Assembly (NCBI RefSeq): GCF_000243415.2 | Contig: NZ_KI912270.1 | Location: forward strand, 4,979,837 to 5,043,836 | Direction of reading: 5' to 3' | From: Mycolicibacterium tusciae JS617 | GTDB lineage: Bacteria; Actinomycetota; Actinomycetes; Mycobacteriales; Mycobacteriaceae | Length of the DNA stretch: 64,000 nucleotides | In this document: one piece after another, positions 8,645-18,025 of the stretch | Numbering within the stretch: the stretch's first letter is position 1 | Layout of the letters: each line of letters starts with the position of its first letter | Made by a program: the position numbers and the translations under genes | The notes under the pieces: model-generated | Told to the model about the DNA's origin: nothing | Database searches by the model: none | The model's input: only the letters and a program-made list of their open reading frames with translations

Positions 8645-8971
8645 AACGCCACCCATTCGGCTGTTCCCAGCGACAGTTCGGTGGCACCAGGATAGAGGTT
8701 TGTGCCGAAAAACATGCCACCGCAGTAACGACGCAGTCGCAATGAGGTGCGCTAACTGGGATCGTTCCGCGGGGAGGAACGCAGGTTGTGCGGTGCTGCG
8801 GTTCGAAGATGATGGTGCAATAAACGCTGTCATCGGTAAGGCAACGTCCTGAAGTGAAGAATTGAAAGGGTATCAAGATCAGGTTGGGTTATTTCGGACC
8901 TGTGCTGACAGTGGCTCCATATTTGTCCTTTCAGTATGCAGCCTTCTAGACGATCTAATCAGGAGGGACAG
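8645..8971. other. Gap with an inverted IS3 remnant and the upstream region of the dehydrogenase
   Basis: 8625-8694 holds the antisense IS3-like C-terminal remnant. From about 8700 to 8960 no coding frame resembles a known family. The stretch becomes AT-richer towards 8930, and ends with the ribosome site AGGAGGG at 8961. A promoter for the dehydrogenase probably lies here, but no clear -35/-10 pair stands out. Confidence 0.5.
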
Positions 8972-10033
8972 ATGAAAGCTGCTGTTTATTACGGTCCGGA
9001 GGACATCCGCTGTACACGCATTGAAGACCCTGTCCTCCGTGCCGAACACGAGATACTTGTCGAGGTTCGAGCTACCTCGATCTGTGGTTCGGATCTTCAT
9101 TTGTACCGGGGTGCACTTGACGCCGCCATGAAAAGGGGTGAATCCCAAACCGGACATGAGCTGACCGGGGAGGTGGTTGAGGTCGGTAAGGCTGTGGGGC
9201 GATTCCGCCCGGGTGATCGCGTCAGCATGGCCTTTTCGGTGTCTTGTGATGAATGTTATATGTGTAGGGTCGGCCAGACGGCGCATTGCGAAACGACGCA
9301 GAAAGCAGTTTACGGCTTTGGTGTTCCGTTCGGAGATCTCAATGGTACTCACGCAGAAGCTCTCGTGATACCGCATGCGGACGCTCACGCGCTCAAGATA
9401 CCTAACACGATTTCCGATGTGGCGGCACTTACCTTGTCATGCAATCTACCGTCCGCGCTTATTGCTAACCATATCGCCCAAATTCAGCCAGGCGAGAACG
9501 TGGCGGTGATCGGGTGCGGTCCGACGGGTCTCATGACTCTCGATCTGGTGTTGCATCGAGGTCCGGGCCGTGTCGTTGTGCTGGACAAGGTTCCCCATCG
9601 CCTTGAGGCGGCACATCAAAAGGGAGCTGAACCGATTGACGTGCGCGAGGAAGGCTGGAAGGACAAGGCGCTCGCTGAGGTGAGCGGCCGGGGCTTCGAT
9701 AAGGTAATCGAGATCGTTGGCTATCCGGAGACCCTAAAGATTTGTTTGGATCTCGTTCGGGCCGGTGGTACCGTAGCGGCTATAGGCGTTTTTACCGACC
9801 CGACTTTCGACCTCAACCTCTCTGACATGTTCCTGCGTGACATCACCTTGCATATGAACGGATTCGCCAATGTTCAGCCGTATATGTGGGAGGCATTGCG
9901 GCTGATTGAGCGCGGGGTGGTCAACCCTGAAGAGTACTTTTCGCACACTTTTGCGCTGAGCGACATAGATCAGGCATTTTCAACCTTTTATAATAAGGCG
10001 GATCGGGCGATGAAGATGCACATCCGACCCTAA
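8972..10033 (+). CDS. Zinc-dependent medium-chain alcohol dehydrogenase
   Basis: 353 aa from ATG 8972, placed by AGGAGGG 5 bp upstream; an ATG 36 bp earlier has no such site. Catalytic-zinc residues lie in TSICGSDLH (Cys) and QTGHELTGEVVEVG (His-Glu). The structural-zinc lobe is CDECYMCRVGQTAHC. The Rossmann NAD(P) motif is VAVIGCGPTG, and VVVLDK suggests NAD(H). The family oxidises alcohols or reduces aldehydes; substrate cannot be told. Codon use is visibly more AT-rich (TTT, ATA, CTT common) than neighbours, suggesting separate transfer. It is isolated between IS remnants. Confidence 0.9.
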   Translation: MKAAVYYGPEDIRCTRIEDPVLRAEHEILVEVRATSICGSDLHLYRGALDAAMKRGESQTGHELTGEVVEVGKAVGRFRPGDRVSMAFSVSCDECYMCRVGQTAHCETTQKAVYGFGVPFGDLNGTHAEALVIPHADAHALKIPNTISDVAALTLSCNLPSALIANHIAQIQPGENVAVIGCGPTGLMTLDLVLHRGPGRVVVLDKVPHRLEAAHQKGAEPIDVREEGWKDKALAEVSGRGFDKVIEIVGYPETLKICLDLVRAGGTVAAIGVFTDPTFDLNLSDMFLRDITLHMNGFANVQPYMWEALRLIERGVVNPEEYFSHTFALSDIDQAFSTFYNKADRAMKMHIRP

Positions 10034-10367
10034 ACTGGTTAGCCTGGGCAACCCGTTCATTAACGGCTCTTCGATTTCGACCGGGCAATCAGGCCGTTCG
10101 TGAATGACCTGACTTGGCTCACGGTTGCGGATTGACTTCGGCCGTGCGGTCTTGACCTGTGGTTTCTTGGTCGGTCGGGACAGAATTTGTGCACTAACCT
10201 CGATTTTGCATCGAATGTGATGGCGGTGCCGTTTCGCTGCTGAATTGTGTTGCTGGGTAGTGGTTTCGCTGTGGTGGCGTGGTTGATCGGTCCCGTGTCG
10301 CCGGGAGGGTCGGGCTTTCCTGGGGCCGGTGGTCTTTCATCGTCGGTCGGTCAGATGGGTCAGGGCG
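10034..10367. other. Gap with IS remnants
   Basis: Contains a solo terminus of an IS1634-like element (10108-10196, described separately). The remaining ~170 bp, with several G-rich tracts, would be the outer end of the adjacent IS1380 copy. No gene is visible. Confidence 0.5.
10108..10196 (+). repeat. Solo end of an IS1634/IS1549-like element
   Basis: About 89 bp starting CCTGACTTGGCTCACGG and ending TTGTGCACTAA. It is nearly identical, in inverse orientation, to 12197-12286, the transposase-proximal end of the complete element. The transposase that belonged to this copy is absent, so it is a relic of a second insertion or of a deletion/inversion. Confidence 0.85.
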
Positions 10368-10659
10368 CTACCCGAACGCGGTGCGGATGTGTTGCCAGGC
10401 GGTCGCGATCTGGGCGGCCCAGCGCCAGGTGGCGTCGATGCGTAGCCGCAGTTGGCGGGCGCCGCGCGTGACGCGTGCGGCGACGTGCAGGACTCGGTAG
10501 CGAACGTGGTGATCTCGGCGCGGGCCAGCGCGGGTTGGTCACCGAAGCCGATCAGGCGGGCCCAGGTGACCAGGTCAGCGGCGGCCAGGGCGATTTCCAG
10601 CCAGGCGGCGTTGGACCAGAACGAGTGGCACGGCAGGTTGCGCAGGCCGGTGGCTTTGA
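10368..10659 (-). pseudogene. IS1380-family transposase, C-terminal fragment (copy 1)
   Basis: Minus-strand translation gives KATGLRNLPCHSFWSNAAWL, EIALAAADLVTWARLIGFG and, after a one-base frameshift near 10500, RYRVLHVAARVTRGARQLRL ... HIRTAFG and a stop at 10368. This is the C-terminus of the transposase whose N-terminal part lies at 12287-13445. They are separated by the IS1634-like element and share its 49-bp target duplication. Confidence 0.85.
10611..10659. repeat. 49-bp direct repeat flanking the IS1634-like element (left copy)
   Basis: TTGGACCAGAACGAGTGG ... GGTGGCTTTGA, identical to 12287-12335. Long target duplications are a known trait of IS1549 and IS1634 transposition. Confidence 0.95.
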
Positions 10660-12286
10660 TCCGACTTGGCTCAATTTAGTGCGCATGTTCGGCGCGGATC
10701 TTGAGCAGGGCGGAGCGCAGGTCATCGGGTAGTGGGCGGCGGCGGTGAGGGTTTGGTTGCCTGCCTGGATTTTCACGGTGCGATAGCGGCGTGCGGTACG
10801 GACGAATTTCTTGATGCTCCAGCCGGTTTGGGTTTCGATGTGGTGGCTGACGGCCATCGCGGCGACCACGATGCTCAGGTGGGCCTCGATGGAATCACGT
10901 AGGTGGTGATAGATCGGGCGGGCTTGCAGGTCGTGCTTGGACATCGGAAAGGACTTCTCGATGCGCCACAGCTGGTGGTAAGCGTCGAGGATGCGCTGGT
11001 GAGGTTGGTGGTGTAGCCCTTCCAGCCGGCCAACGCTCGGGTCTTGGCTTCCAGAGTGCGATTGACCGACTTGGCAGCGCCGGTGAGCTGGATGTAGCGG
11101 TTGCGTTTCACCGGGGCGTGCCCGTCGACGGCGCGTTCGGCCTTGCGGACCTGCTCGTCGACGCCGCGCAGCGTGCGCCGAGCACGGCCGGCGCGGAATT
11201 GGTAGTAAATGACCCGGTCGGGGATGCCGCGGGTCTTCTCGGCGCTGGTGGCCGGCCAAGGCTGAGTCAGCACCAGCCCGTCGGGGATCACCTCGTCGGG
11301 GTGGTTGTCGCGCCATTCGCGCACCACATCGGGCAGAAACGGGATGCGGGTGCCCAGGATGAACGACAGCCCAGCGGCTTTGATCGCGACCTGGTTGGCC
11401 TCCGAGATCATCCCGGCGTCAGCGACGACGGTGACGTCGGTGAGCTGGTGGGCGGACTTGAAGGCGTTGATGACCGGCAACATGGTGGCGGTCTCGGCCT
11501 TGTTGCCCTCGAAAGCTTGCACGGTCAGCGGGAACCCGGCGGCGTCGGTCAACAACCCGAGGGTGATCTGAGGTTCCAGGCGGCGCTCCTGGGAGAAACC
11601 GGGTTCGCGGAATCCGTCGCCGGCGTCGGTTTCGAAGTACAGCGTCGAGACGTCGAAAAGCACCAGCGACGCCGGCCCCAACCCGGCGCGTCGTGCACTG
11701 GCGGTGGCCAAGGCTTGGCGCCACTGCGGGTGGGCATAGCTGGGCAGGCGCCGCTTGACGGTGGCATAGGACGCGGGTTCGATGCCGACCTCGGTCAGTA
11801 CCCGTCCGGCGTCGATCTTGCTGGTGGGTTCGATAATCCGGGCGAGCACCAGATCGCGAAACACAGTGTCGCCCTTGGTGGCCGACTCGAATCCCAGGAT
11901 CCGGTACGCAGCGCACAGCGCGTCCCACAAGTGCGTCATCCGGGTGGAGGTGATGGGCAGCGGCTCCGAGCCCGCCGGTGCGGTCACATCGAGATCGAGC
12001 ACAGCCTGGTTAGCCGCCAACCGCTCGGCCGCGGCAGCCTTCAACGCAGCCAACTCGGCCTCATCGTGGGCCGAGCCCAGATGCTCAATCGAGCGCGACC
12101 CGCGCCGAGACGACCACACGATCTGCACCGCGGTCGCCCCCGAGGCGGTCTTCACGGTGCGCACATAGGCCACCCCGGCAGCCTACGGACCCGATTTAGT
12201 GCACAAACTCTGTCCCGACCGACCAAGAAACCACAGGTCAAGACCGCACGGCCGAAGTCAATCCGCAACCGTGAGCCAAGTCAGGT
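10660..12286 (-). mobile_element. IS1634/IS1549-like insertion sequence inserted in IS1380
   Basis: A 1,627-bp element bounded by imperfect inverted ends (TCCGACTTGGCTCA at left, reverse complement of CCTGACTTGGCTCA at right). A 49-bp direct duplication of IS1380 sequence flanks it. It carries a single minus-strand transposase gene damaged by two frameshifts. Confidence 0.9.
10676..12173 (-). pseudogene. IS1634-family (IS4-type) transposase with two frameshifts
   Basis: Starts GTG at 12173 (AYVRTVKTASGATAVQIVWS). DDE-type motifs include LVLFDVSTLYFETD (first Asp), TVVADAGMISEANQ (second Asp) and, after a frameshift near 11000, DAYHQLWRIEKSFPMSKHDL with the catalytic Glu (YREK-like). A second frameshift near 10740 is needed to reach the natural ending LPDDLRSALLKIRAEHAH and the TAA at 10676-10678. 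Both shifts are single-base changes, so the copy is recently dead or reflects sequencing errors. Confidence 0.85.
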
Positions 12287-12335
12287 TGGACCAGAACGAG
12301 TGGCACGGCAGGTTGCGCAGGCCGGTGGCTTTGAG
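12287..12335. repeat. 49-bp direct repeat flanking the IS1634-like element (right copy)
   Basis: Identical to 10611-10659; lies within the IS1380 transposase gene and encodes KATGLRNLPCHSFWSN on the minus strand. Confidence 0.95.
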
Positions 12336-13445
12336 TTCGCGGATGCGGTCTTCGACGCGGGCGTGTTGGCGGTGGCGTAGTTCCAGGCCGGCGACTTGGC
12401 CGGGCACGGCACCGGGTTCGGTGTCGGTGATGAACGCGGTGACCCGCATCCCGTCGGCGTCGGTGAACCGTAACTGCGCCCCGGGGTGGGGTCTTTCTTT
12501 GCGCAGGATCAGTCGGGTCCCGGCGGGCCAGTTGTCCAGGCTGACCAGGTCGGTGGCCTCAGCAACCCAGGCCCCGTCGCGGATATCGCCGTGGGTGTCG
12601 ATGGCCGGGTACCAGCCATCGCCGAGGTTGAGGGTGTCGGCGTCCTGCACCCGCACATCGACGGGGTAGCCGAAGGAGAACCCGACCCCGCCAGTGCGGC
12701 AGGCCTGGGCGAAGCGGTGGGTGGCTCCGGCGGTGTCGCTGCGGATCAGCACCCGCGGCTTGTCGGGGTCTGCGGGGTTGTCGGGGTCAGGGCGCCACCG
12801 GGCTGGAAGCGATGCCAATGCCCGACCCAGCAAAATGATGTGGTCGGAGGCGGTGTTGGAGCCGGCGTTGCCGTTGCGCAGCATCCCGGCCAGCGCTTCG
12901 CCACCGGAGATCTCGGGGCGGTCCACAAACGCCAGCAGCGGGTGGTAGCCGAAGGTCTTCTTCCAGGTCGATGCGGCGCCCTGCTTGTTATCGGAGTGAT
13001 CGCACACCAGGGTCGCATCGACATCGATGGACAGCCAACCGTGGCAGGCCGGGCCCGCGCCGGCCTGCCACGCCGCTGCCCGCGCTTTGGCGCGCGCCGC
13101 CCAAATCGCTGGCAGGTGCGCGGCATCGATGCGTTCATCGACCAGCCGCCACATCGTGGTCGTGGAGGCCTTGGCGCCGAAGACGTGTTCACGATCGGCG
13201 CACCGCTGCCCGACCCCGTCGATGCAGTCCGCGCCGTCTGCGACCGCGGCGGCCAGATCGGCGAACACCTCGCCGGGGGCGTACACCCACGGGCCCCGGT
13301 AGGTGTCGGCCAACGCGGCCGTGACCTGCCCCGACAGGCCGGTACGGTCGGCCAGTTCGCGCAGCATGCCCATCCCGGCATGCGACACGACACCCTGGCC
13401 GTCAGCAGACACTTTCACCCGCAATGAGCCCGCGATATTCTTCAC
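12287..13445 (-). pseudogene. IS1380-family transposase, N-terminal part (copy 1)
   Basis: Begins GTG 13445 (KNIAGSLRVKVSADGQGVVS). Contains LSIDVDATLVCDHSDNKQGA (first catalytic Asp), VLIRSDTAGATHRFAQACR (second Asp) and QHARVEDRIRELKATGL (Glu). It then runs into the IS1634-like insertion after SFWSN, where the frame ends spuriously. Rejoined with 10368-10610 the protein would be about 467 aa, matching the intact copy at 35046-36452. Confidence 0.85.
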
Positions 13446-13563
13446 CTGCGAAGTGCCTTCCCATAGGATCGTTGAACCGTAGAGAAGTCCAATTATCCCT
13501 TGCAGGACAGGCACTTTCGCTTATCTACACACCACAACCACAAATATCTACGAAAAATCCGGG

Positions 13564-13692
13564 CTAGCCGAACAACACGACGAATGGGCCGAATCCCGCC
13601 GCTACCTTAGCCTCGACGTCCTCAGCAAATCCCGAGCCGACCAAAACTCACCGAACGAACAGGAGGCCACCCCAGCGGAACTGACTGCATGA
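13564..13692 (+). pseudogene. IS256-family transposase, C-terminal fragment
   Basis: The frame LAEQHDEWAESRRYLSLDVL ... SKSRADQNSPNEQEA ... AELTA stops at 13692. This is the extreme C-terminus of an IS256-family (mutator-type) transposase. Nothing else of the element is present on the left, where IS1380 sequence adjoins. Confidence 0.75.
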
Positions 13693-13724
13693 GCTATCAC
13701 TTCGAAGAATCACACAAAGACGTC

Positions 13725-13991
13725 CTACACTACGTCCCTGGACTTGACCATCGCGTCGCCGAGAACCAACCTCTGGAAAGCTTCGGTGGCCCGATGCTCT
13801 TCATAGCCGCTTGGATCGGTGTAGTGCTCGTAGAGCACGAAGGTGTTCGGATCGTCGGCGCGGACGTGGGCCTGAAAGTGGACCATCTTGGGCTCGGCGC
13901 GGTTTCCCGGGGTCATGTTGTGGAGAATCGAGCGAATATGCTCGGCCTCGCCGGGGTTGGCGACCCAGGTGGCGATAACAACGTATGCCAC
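13725..13991 (-). CDS. Antibiotic biosynthesis monooxygenase (ABM)-domain protein
   Basis: 88 aa from a GTG at 13991, 5 bp after AGGAGT; the longer open frame to 14150 lacks a ribosome site. AYVVIATWVANPGEAEHIRS and VRADDPNTFVLYEHYTDPSG, then YEEHRATEAFQRLVLG, give the dimeric ferredoxin-like ABM fold seen in quinol monooxygenases (YgiN type). The C-terminus (AMVKSRDVV) departs from the family just where IS256 debris begins, so the last residues may be replaced. It is divergent from the DJ-1-like gene at 14232, separated by 240 bp. Such proteins act without cofactor on quinones or polyketides; the substrate is unknown. Confidence 0.75.
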   Translation of the reverse strand: MAYVVIATWVANPGEAEHIRSILHNMTPGNRAEPKMVHFQAHVRADDPNTFVLYEHYTDPSGYEEHRATEAFQRLVLGDAMVKSRDVV

Positions 13992-14231
13992 GGCAATACT
14001 CCTGTCGGTGGTGTAGGTGAAGGTATTGTCTCCAGCAACCCAGCAAACCTCACAGCCCGGTCGCCGTGGTAGGGGTTCCTGCTCAACTGTGGCCATTTCG
14101 ATCGAGCAGTTATCGGATATCGCGTTCCAACGACTCGTATCGCAAACCAACTCGGTCCCTGGTGCGGGGCGGGCGGCGGAGCTATCCTGAATGTGCAGAT
14201 ATCCAGTAGAGCGACGAAACGGAGAAATTGC

Positions 14232-14951
14232 GTGACACGCGTACTACTTGCAGTCTCAGGTTCGGACCATTGGACCCTCGCCGACGGCACCAAGCACCCC
14301 TGCGGCTACTGGCCGGAAGAGCTCGCGGTCCCGCACGAAGTGTTCACCCAGGCTGGCTTCGACATCACTATCGCCACCCCAGCGGCCGCTCGTCCGGTTG
14401 CCGACGAGGCTGGGTTTACGCCCGAGATGAACGGCGGCTCGAGCGAGCCGGGCGAGAGGTTTCGCGCTTACCTGGCCGGTATCGCTGATCAACTCGCCGC
14501 GCCAGCCGACCTCGACGCGGTGAAGGCCGACGATTACGACCTGGTCTTCATCCCCGGCGGGCACGGACCAATGGAGGACCTCGCGGTGTCCGAGCGGTTC
14601 GGCGCCTTACTCGGTGAGTTCACCGCACAGGACAAGCCCGTTGCGGCCGTGTGCCACGGCCCCGCCGCGCTGCTGCCTGCCCGCCACGCGGACGGGACGT
14701 GGTTGTTCGGTGGACGTAAGGTGACCGGTTTCAGCAATACCGAGGAGGCACAGATCGGGTTCGCCGACAAAGCATCCTGGCTGCTCGAAGACCGCCTTAC
14801 CGCCGATGGTGGGGTCTACGAGCACGGTGGCACGCCGTGGTCACCGCACGTCACTGTCGACGACAACCTGTACACCGGCCAGAATCCGGCGTCCGCGCAG
14901 CCGTTAGCGGAGGCTCTAGTGGCCGAGTTCGCGGCCTCAGCTCGCGCCTGA
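14232..14951 (+). CDS. DJ-1/PfpI-family protein (type 1 glutamine amidotransferase-like)
   Basis: 239 aa from GTG 14232, preceded by GGAGAAATTGC. The nucleophile elbow is VAAVCHGPAALL with its Cys. The region DGTKHPCGYWPEELAVPHEV carries the conserved Glu, and IPGGHGPMEDL the oxyanion loop. This matches DJ-1/HchA-like enzymes (glyoxalase III/deglycase, detoxifying methylglyoxal) rather than proteases. The natural stop is followed by a hairpin terminator. Divergent from the ABM gene, with which it may share regulation by electrophile stress (inference). Confidence 0.85.
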   Translation: MTRVLLAVSGSDHWTLADGTKHPCGYWPEELAVPHEVFTQAGFDITIATPAAARPVADEAGFTPEMNGGSSEPGERFRAYLAGIADQLAAPADLDAVKADDYDLVFIPGGHGPMEDLAVSERFGALLGEFTAQDKPVAAVCHGPAALLPARHADGTWLFGGRKVTGFSNTEEAQIGFADKASWLLEDRLTADGGVYEHGGTPWSPHVTVDDNLYTGQNPASAQPLAEALVAEFAASARA

Positions 14952-14973
14952 GCGCACTGCGCGTAGCCCGGCC

Positions 14974-15005
14974 CCCAGAGACTGTGCATCGGCATAGTCT
15001 CTGGG
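14974..15005 (+). terminator. Hairpin terminator after the DJ-1-like gene
   Basis: CCCAGAGACT and AGTCTCTGGG form a perfect 10-bp stem with a 12-nt loop, 22 bp after the stop codon. Confidence 0.75.
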
Positions 15006-15099
15006 CGTGGTGAGGTGTTCGCAAAACCATTTTTCAAATGGACTTCGAATTGCCCTGGAAATCCCGGAGGCTCCTGACCTTGGAAATGAGGATGCAGGT

Positions 15100-15447
15100 A
15101 TGCCCACGGAATCGTCGTCAGGGAAGAAGCCGACCAGTCGCAGGTATAGCCCGGAGGAGAAGGTCGCCGCGGTGCGGATGGTGCGCGCTTTGCGTGCTGA
15201 GTTAGGCACTGATCAGGGAACCGTCTCGCGGGTGGCCCACCAGCTCGGCTACGGCGTGGAGTCGGTGCGCAGCTGGGTGCGCCAAGCTGACATCGATGAC
15301 GGGTACGCCCCGGGAGTGTCCACTGCGGAGTCGGCACGGATCAAAGCGCTGGAACAGGAGAACCGAGAACTCAAGCGCGCCAACGAAATACTGAAACGAG
15401 CAGCCAGTTTCTTCGGGGTGGAGCTCGACCGCCAACACAAGAAATAG
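15100..15447 (+). CDS. IS3-family transposase OrfA
   Basis: 115 aa. The helix-turn-helix region (YSPEEKVAAVRMVRALRAEL ... GVESVRSWVRQADID) is followed by a leucine-zipper-like coiled coil (LEQENRELKRANEILKRAAS). This is the standard OrfA layout of IS3/IS51-group elements. It ends AAGAAATAG, where an A-rich slippery stretch allows frameshifting into OrfB. OrfB is truncated, so no functional OrfAB can be made. Confidence 0.85.
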   Translation: MPTESSSGKKPTSRRYSPEEKVAAVRMVRALRAELGTDQGTVSRVAHQLGYGVESVRSWVRQADIDDGYAPGVSTAESARIKALEQENRELKRANEILKRAASFFGVELDRQHKK

Positions 15448-16056
15448 TCGCGTTCATCGACACCCAGCGCGCCGAGTTCGGGGTCGAGCCCATCATCACT
15501 GTCCTGCGCAACGCAGGGGTGTCGATGGCCCCGAGCACCTACTACGACACCAAGGCCCGCGCCCCGTCGGCGCGGGCCTGCCGGGACGCGGTGATCGGGC
15601 CGGCGCTGCGCCAGCTCTGGGAGGACAACTACCGCGTCTACGGTGCCCGCAAGCTGTGGAAAGCCGCCCGCCGGGCCGGCCACGACGTCGGTCGCGACCA
15701 GGTGGCCCGCCACATGCGCGCGGCCGGCATCGCCGGGGTGCGTCGCGGTAAACAGATCAAGACCACCAAGTCCGATCCCACCGCGGCGCGCCATCCCGAT
15801 CTGGTTGAGCGGAAGTTCACCGCCGCCGCGCCCAACCAACTCTGGGTCACCGATCTAACGTTCGTGCCGACCTGGTCGGGGGTGGCCTACGTCTGTTTCA
15901 TCACCGACACATTCAGTCGGATGATCGTGGGCTGGCGGGTGGCCTCGAACATGCGCACCACGATGGTCCTCGACGCGTTGGAGATGGCCCGCTGGTCACG
16001 CGGAAACCTGTTGGAAGGCTTAAGGTGTCACTCCGATGCGGGATCGCAGTTCACGT
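15429..16056 (+). pseudogene. IS3-family transposase OrfB, 3'-truncated
   Basis: The reading frame -1 to OrfA gives PTQEIVAFIDTQRAEFGVEP, then YRVYGARKLWKAARR, NQLWVTDLTFVPTWSGVAYV with the first Asp and LRCHSDAGSQFTS with the second Asp. It is cut at about 16056 by the end of an IS256-type element. The third catalytic Glu is missing. Confidence 0.85.
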
Positions 16057-16061
16057 CCAGA

Positions 16062-16331
16062 GCCTGTCACGAATTCTGTGTAAGTCAGAGGTGACTTGAC
16101 TACGAATTGTATTCTAACACAACGGAAGTCGTCCCGAAAACAGCTTGGCGAGTGTGTTCAATGTCACAGTCCAGTTGTATGTTCCGGTGCCCGAGAAGCC
16201 TCCTCTCTGGCTGGAGATGTTGCGCAAACCGAGATACAGCAACTTCATCGCGGCGTCCTTGTCGGGGAAATGGCCGCGGTTCTTGGTGATCTTGCGCAGC
16301 TGGAAATTGATCGACTCGATCGTTATCTCAA
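16062..16331 (-). pseudogene. IS256-family element end with transposase C-terminal fragment
   Basis: On the minus strand ESINFQLRKITKNRGHFPDK, DAAMKLLYLGLRNIS and GGFSGTGTYNWTVTLNTLAK form the C-terminus of an IS256 transposase. The terminal repeat GAGCCTGTCACGAATTCTGT at 16062 marks the element's outer end, which abuts the truncated IS3 orfB. The rest of the element is absent. Confidence 0.8.
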
Positions 16332-16435
16332 GTCCTACTCATGGCAGTGGTGGTGACTTGCAGGTTTGTGTCGTGGAGGGTGTCGATGACGCGGATGGAA
16401 ATCGGTATCGGGCATCGGTCGGCACGGCCCGGTTG

Positions 16436-16837
16436 TTACTGAAGTGTGATGTGTCGGCCGGTGTTTTCGCGGCGTTGGCCAAGGGCGCACGCGAGTTGGC
16501 GGCGTAGCCGCCGGTTCTCGTCGGTCAGCTCGTGATTGCGGCGGTTGGCGATTTCGAGCCGCTGCCGCAGTGAGCCATCACTGGCGCGTTGTCGGGCAGG
16601 TAACGGCTTGCTTGTCTCGGGCCGGTGCTGGGCACGGAGCCGGCTGATCTCGTCTTTGAGATCGGTTTGGGTGTAGATCCACGAGCGGGAGACACCGGCG
16701 TGGCGGGCGACGGATTCGAAGGTGAGCACGGCACCGGTTCGGTCGAGTTCATGGATGGCGGCGATGGCCTTGGCGCGGGTGAGTTCGTGGCGCTGCTGGG
16801 CGGCGCGGATGAGGTGGATGCTGTTGTCAGCCGGCAT
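16436..16837 (-). CDS. DUF6262-like/TnpC-type accessory protein
   Basis: 133 aa. An N-terminal winged/HTH region (AIHELDRTGAVLTFESVARH ... AGVSRSWIYTQTDLKDEISR) precedes a coiled coil rich in Arg/Glu (LRQRLEIANRRNHELTDENR). This is the layout of the small third protein of Tn554-like tnpABC operons. Its ATG overlaps the end of the recombinase gene by 11 bp, so the two are coupled. Its role is probably DNA binding during site-specific integration. Confidence 0.75.
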   Translation of the reverse strand: MPADNSIHLIRAAQQRHELTRAKAIAAIHELDRTGAVLTFESVARHAGVSRSWIYTQTDLKDEISRLRAQHRPETSKPLPARQRASDGSLRQRLEIANRRNHELTDENRRLRRQLACALGQRRENTGRHITLQ

Positions 16838-17999
16838 GTTTGGCCTTACCTGGTTGTTGATGGCTGAGGGCGGTGATGATGTTGTCGAGGTTGCTCAGAA
16901 CTTGGCGGTTCATTTCGGCGAGTCGTTGTTGTCCGCGGGCTTCAGCGGCGGTGATGATGTTGTCGAGGTTGCTCAGAACTTGGCGGTTCATTTCGGCGAG
17001 TCGTTGTTGTCCGCGGGCTTCAGCGGCGGTGATGAGCTGCAGGGTCTGTTGTCGTTGCTGGTGATGTTGGGGCAGGAATTCGTCGGTCGTGAGGAACATC
17101 GGGCAGGTGAGGCAGGCGTTGGCGTGCGGGCAGCTCTGCTGTACCGGCAGTCCGCAGTAGCCGTTGGGTAGGGCCTGGGTGGCGCGGCCGAGTCGCTGTT
17201 TGGCCCAGGCAGCCTCGGCGATTGGCCCGGACGGATCGAAAGTGATTGTGGCTCCGTGGATGTCGACCTTGCGGGCGGCCTCCCATTGGCGGCGCACGGT
17301 GGTGTCGTGCAGGCGGGCGTAGTGGCTGGTCATCTGCGCGGAGTCGTGGTCGAGGATGCGGCGCACGACTTCTTGGGGGACGTCGCGGTTGATCAGCCGG
17401 GTGCCCAGGGTATGGCGCCACTGGTGCGGAGTGAGGCGCACGGGCTGGCCGTGCTCGTCTCGGATGTCACAGACCGACAGCCAGCGCAGCAGCGCCGTCC
17501 GGTAGGTGGGGCTGGCGATCGGGTGGGCGCCGTCGATGTTCTTCGTGGGCCGTGCGAACAGCACCGGCGTGCCTGCCGGCCATCGCTGGGCGGTGTGAGC
17601 GCGGTGTTCGGCGATCAGGTCGCGCAACTGCTCGTCGATGGGTACCAACGCGTCGCGTTTCATCTTGTGGTTGAGGTAGCGCAGATACGGGGCGCCTTCG
17701 GTGTCGGTGACCACACAGTCGCTGGGCAGGCGCAGGGCATCGGTGATCCGTAGACCGCACCGCATCAAGATGATCGTGATCAACCGGTAGGCAGGGTCGG
17801 TGAATCGGGCAAGGTTGTCGGGATCCTCGAGCTGGGCCATGACCTGTTCGGCCAATGCCCGGGGCAACCGTTCGTCGCGTTTAGGGTAGTCCTCGGCGAA
17901 GAACATCACGTCTGCGGGAAGGGCTGTGTCCCAATGATGTTGGCGCACGGTGGCGAAGAACCGGTTGAGCAGTCCGGGGTGGTCCAAGATCGGACCGCG
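16827..17999 (-). pseudogene. Tn554 TnpB-like tyrosine recombinase, N-terminally truncated
   Basis: The catalytic domain is complete: MRCGLRITDALRLPSD (Arg I), LTPHQWRHTLGTRLINRD (HxxR) and ILDHDSAQMTSHYARLHDTT (His/Tyr). It is followed by the cysteine cluster CGLPVQQSCPHANACLTCPM typical of Tn554-type TnpB. The open frame starts only at the junction with IS256 DNA (about 18003), so 200 or more N-terminal residues are missing. The C-terminus contains a perfect 26-residue tandem duplication. Function as a recombinase is doubtful. Confidence 0.8.
16873..17028. repeat. 78-bp perfect tandem duplication in the recombinase gene
   Basis: Two identical 78-bp units (16873-16950, 16951-17028) encode ITAAEARGQQRLAEMNRQVL plus SNLDNI twice in frame. 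A third partial start (GTGATGA) follows. It extends a coiled-coil-like segment. Confidence 0.95.
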
Positions 18000-18025
18000 G
18001 TTGGGGCGGACAGAAGGAGTGATTT

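Noticed and set aside
16873..17028. Possible CRISPR or short tandem-repeat array
   Set aside because: Only two adjacent 78-bp units with no spacers, lying in frame inside a recombinase gene.
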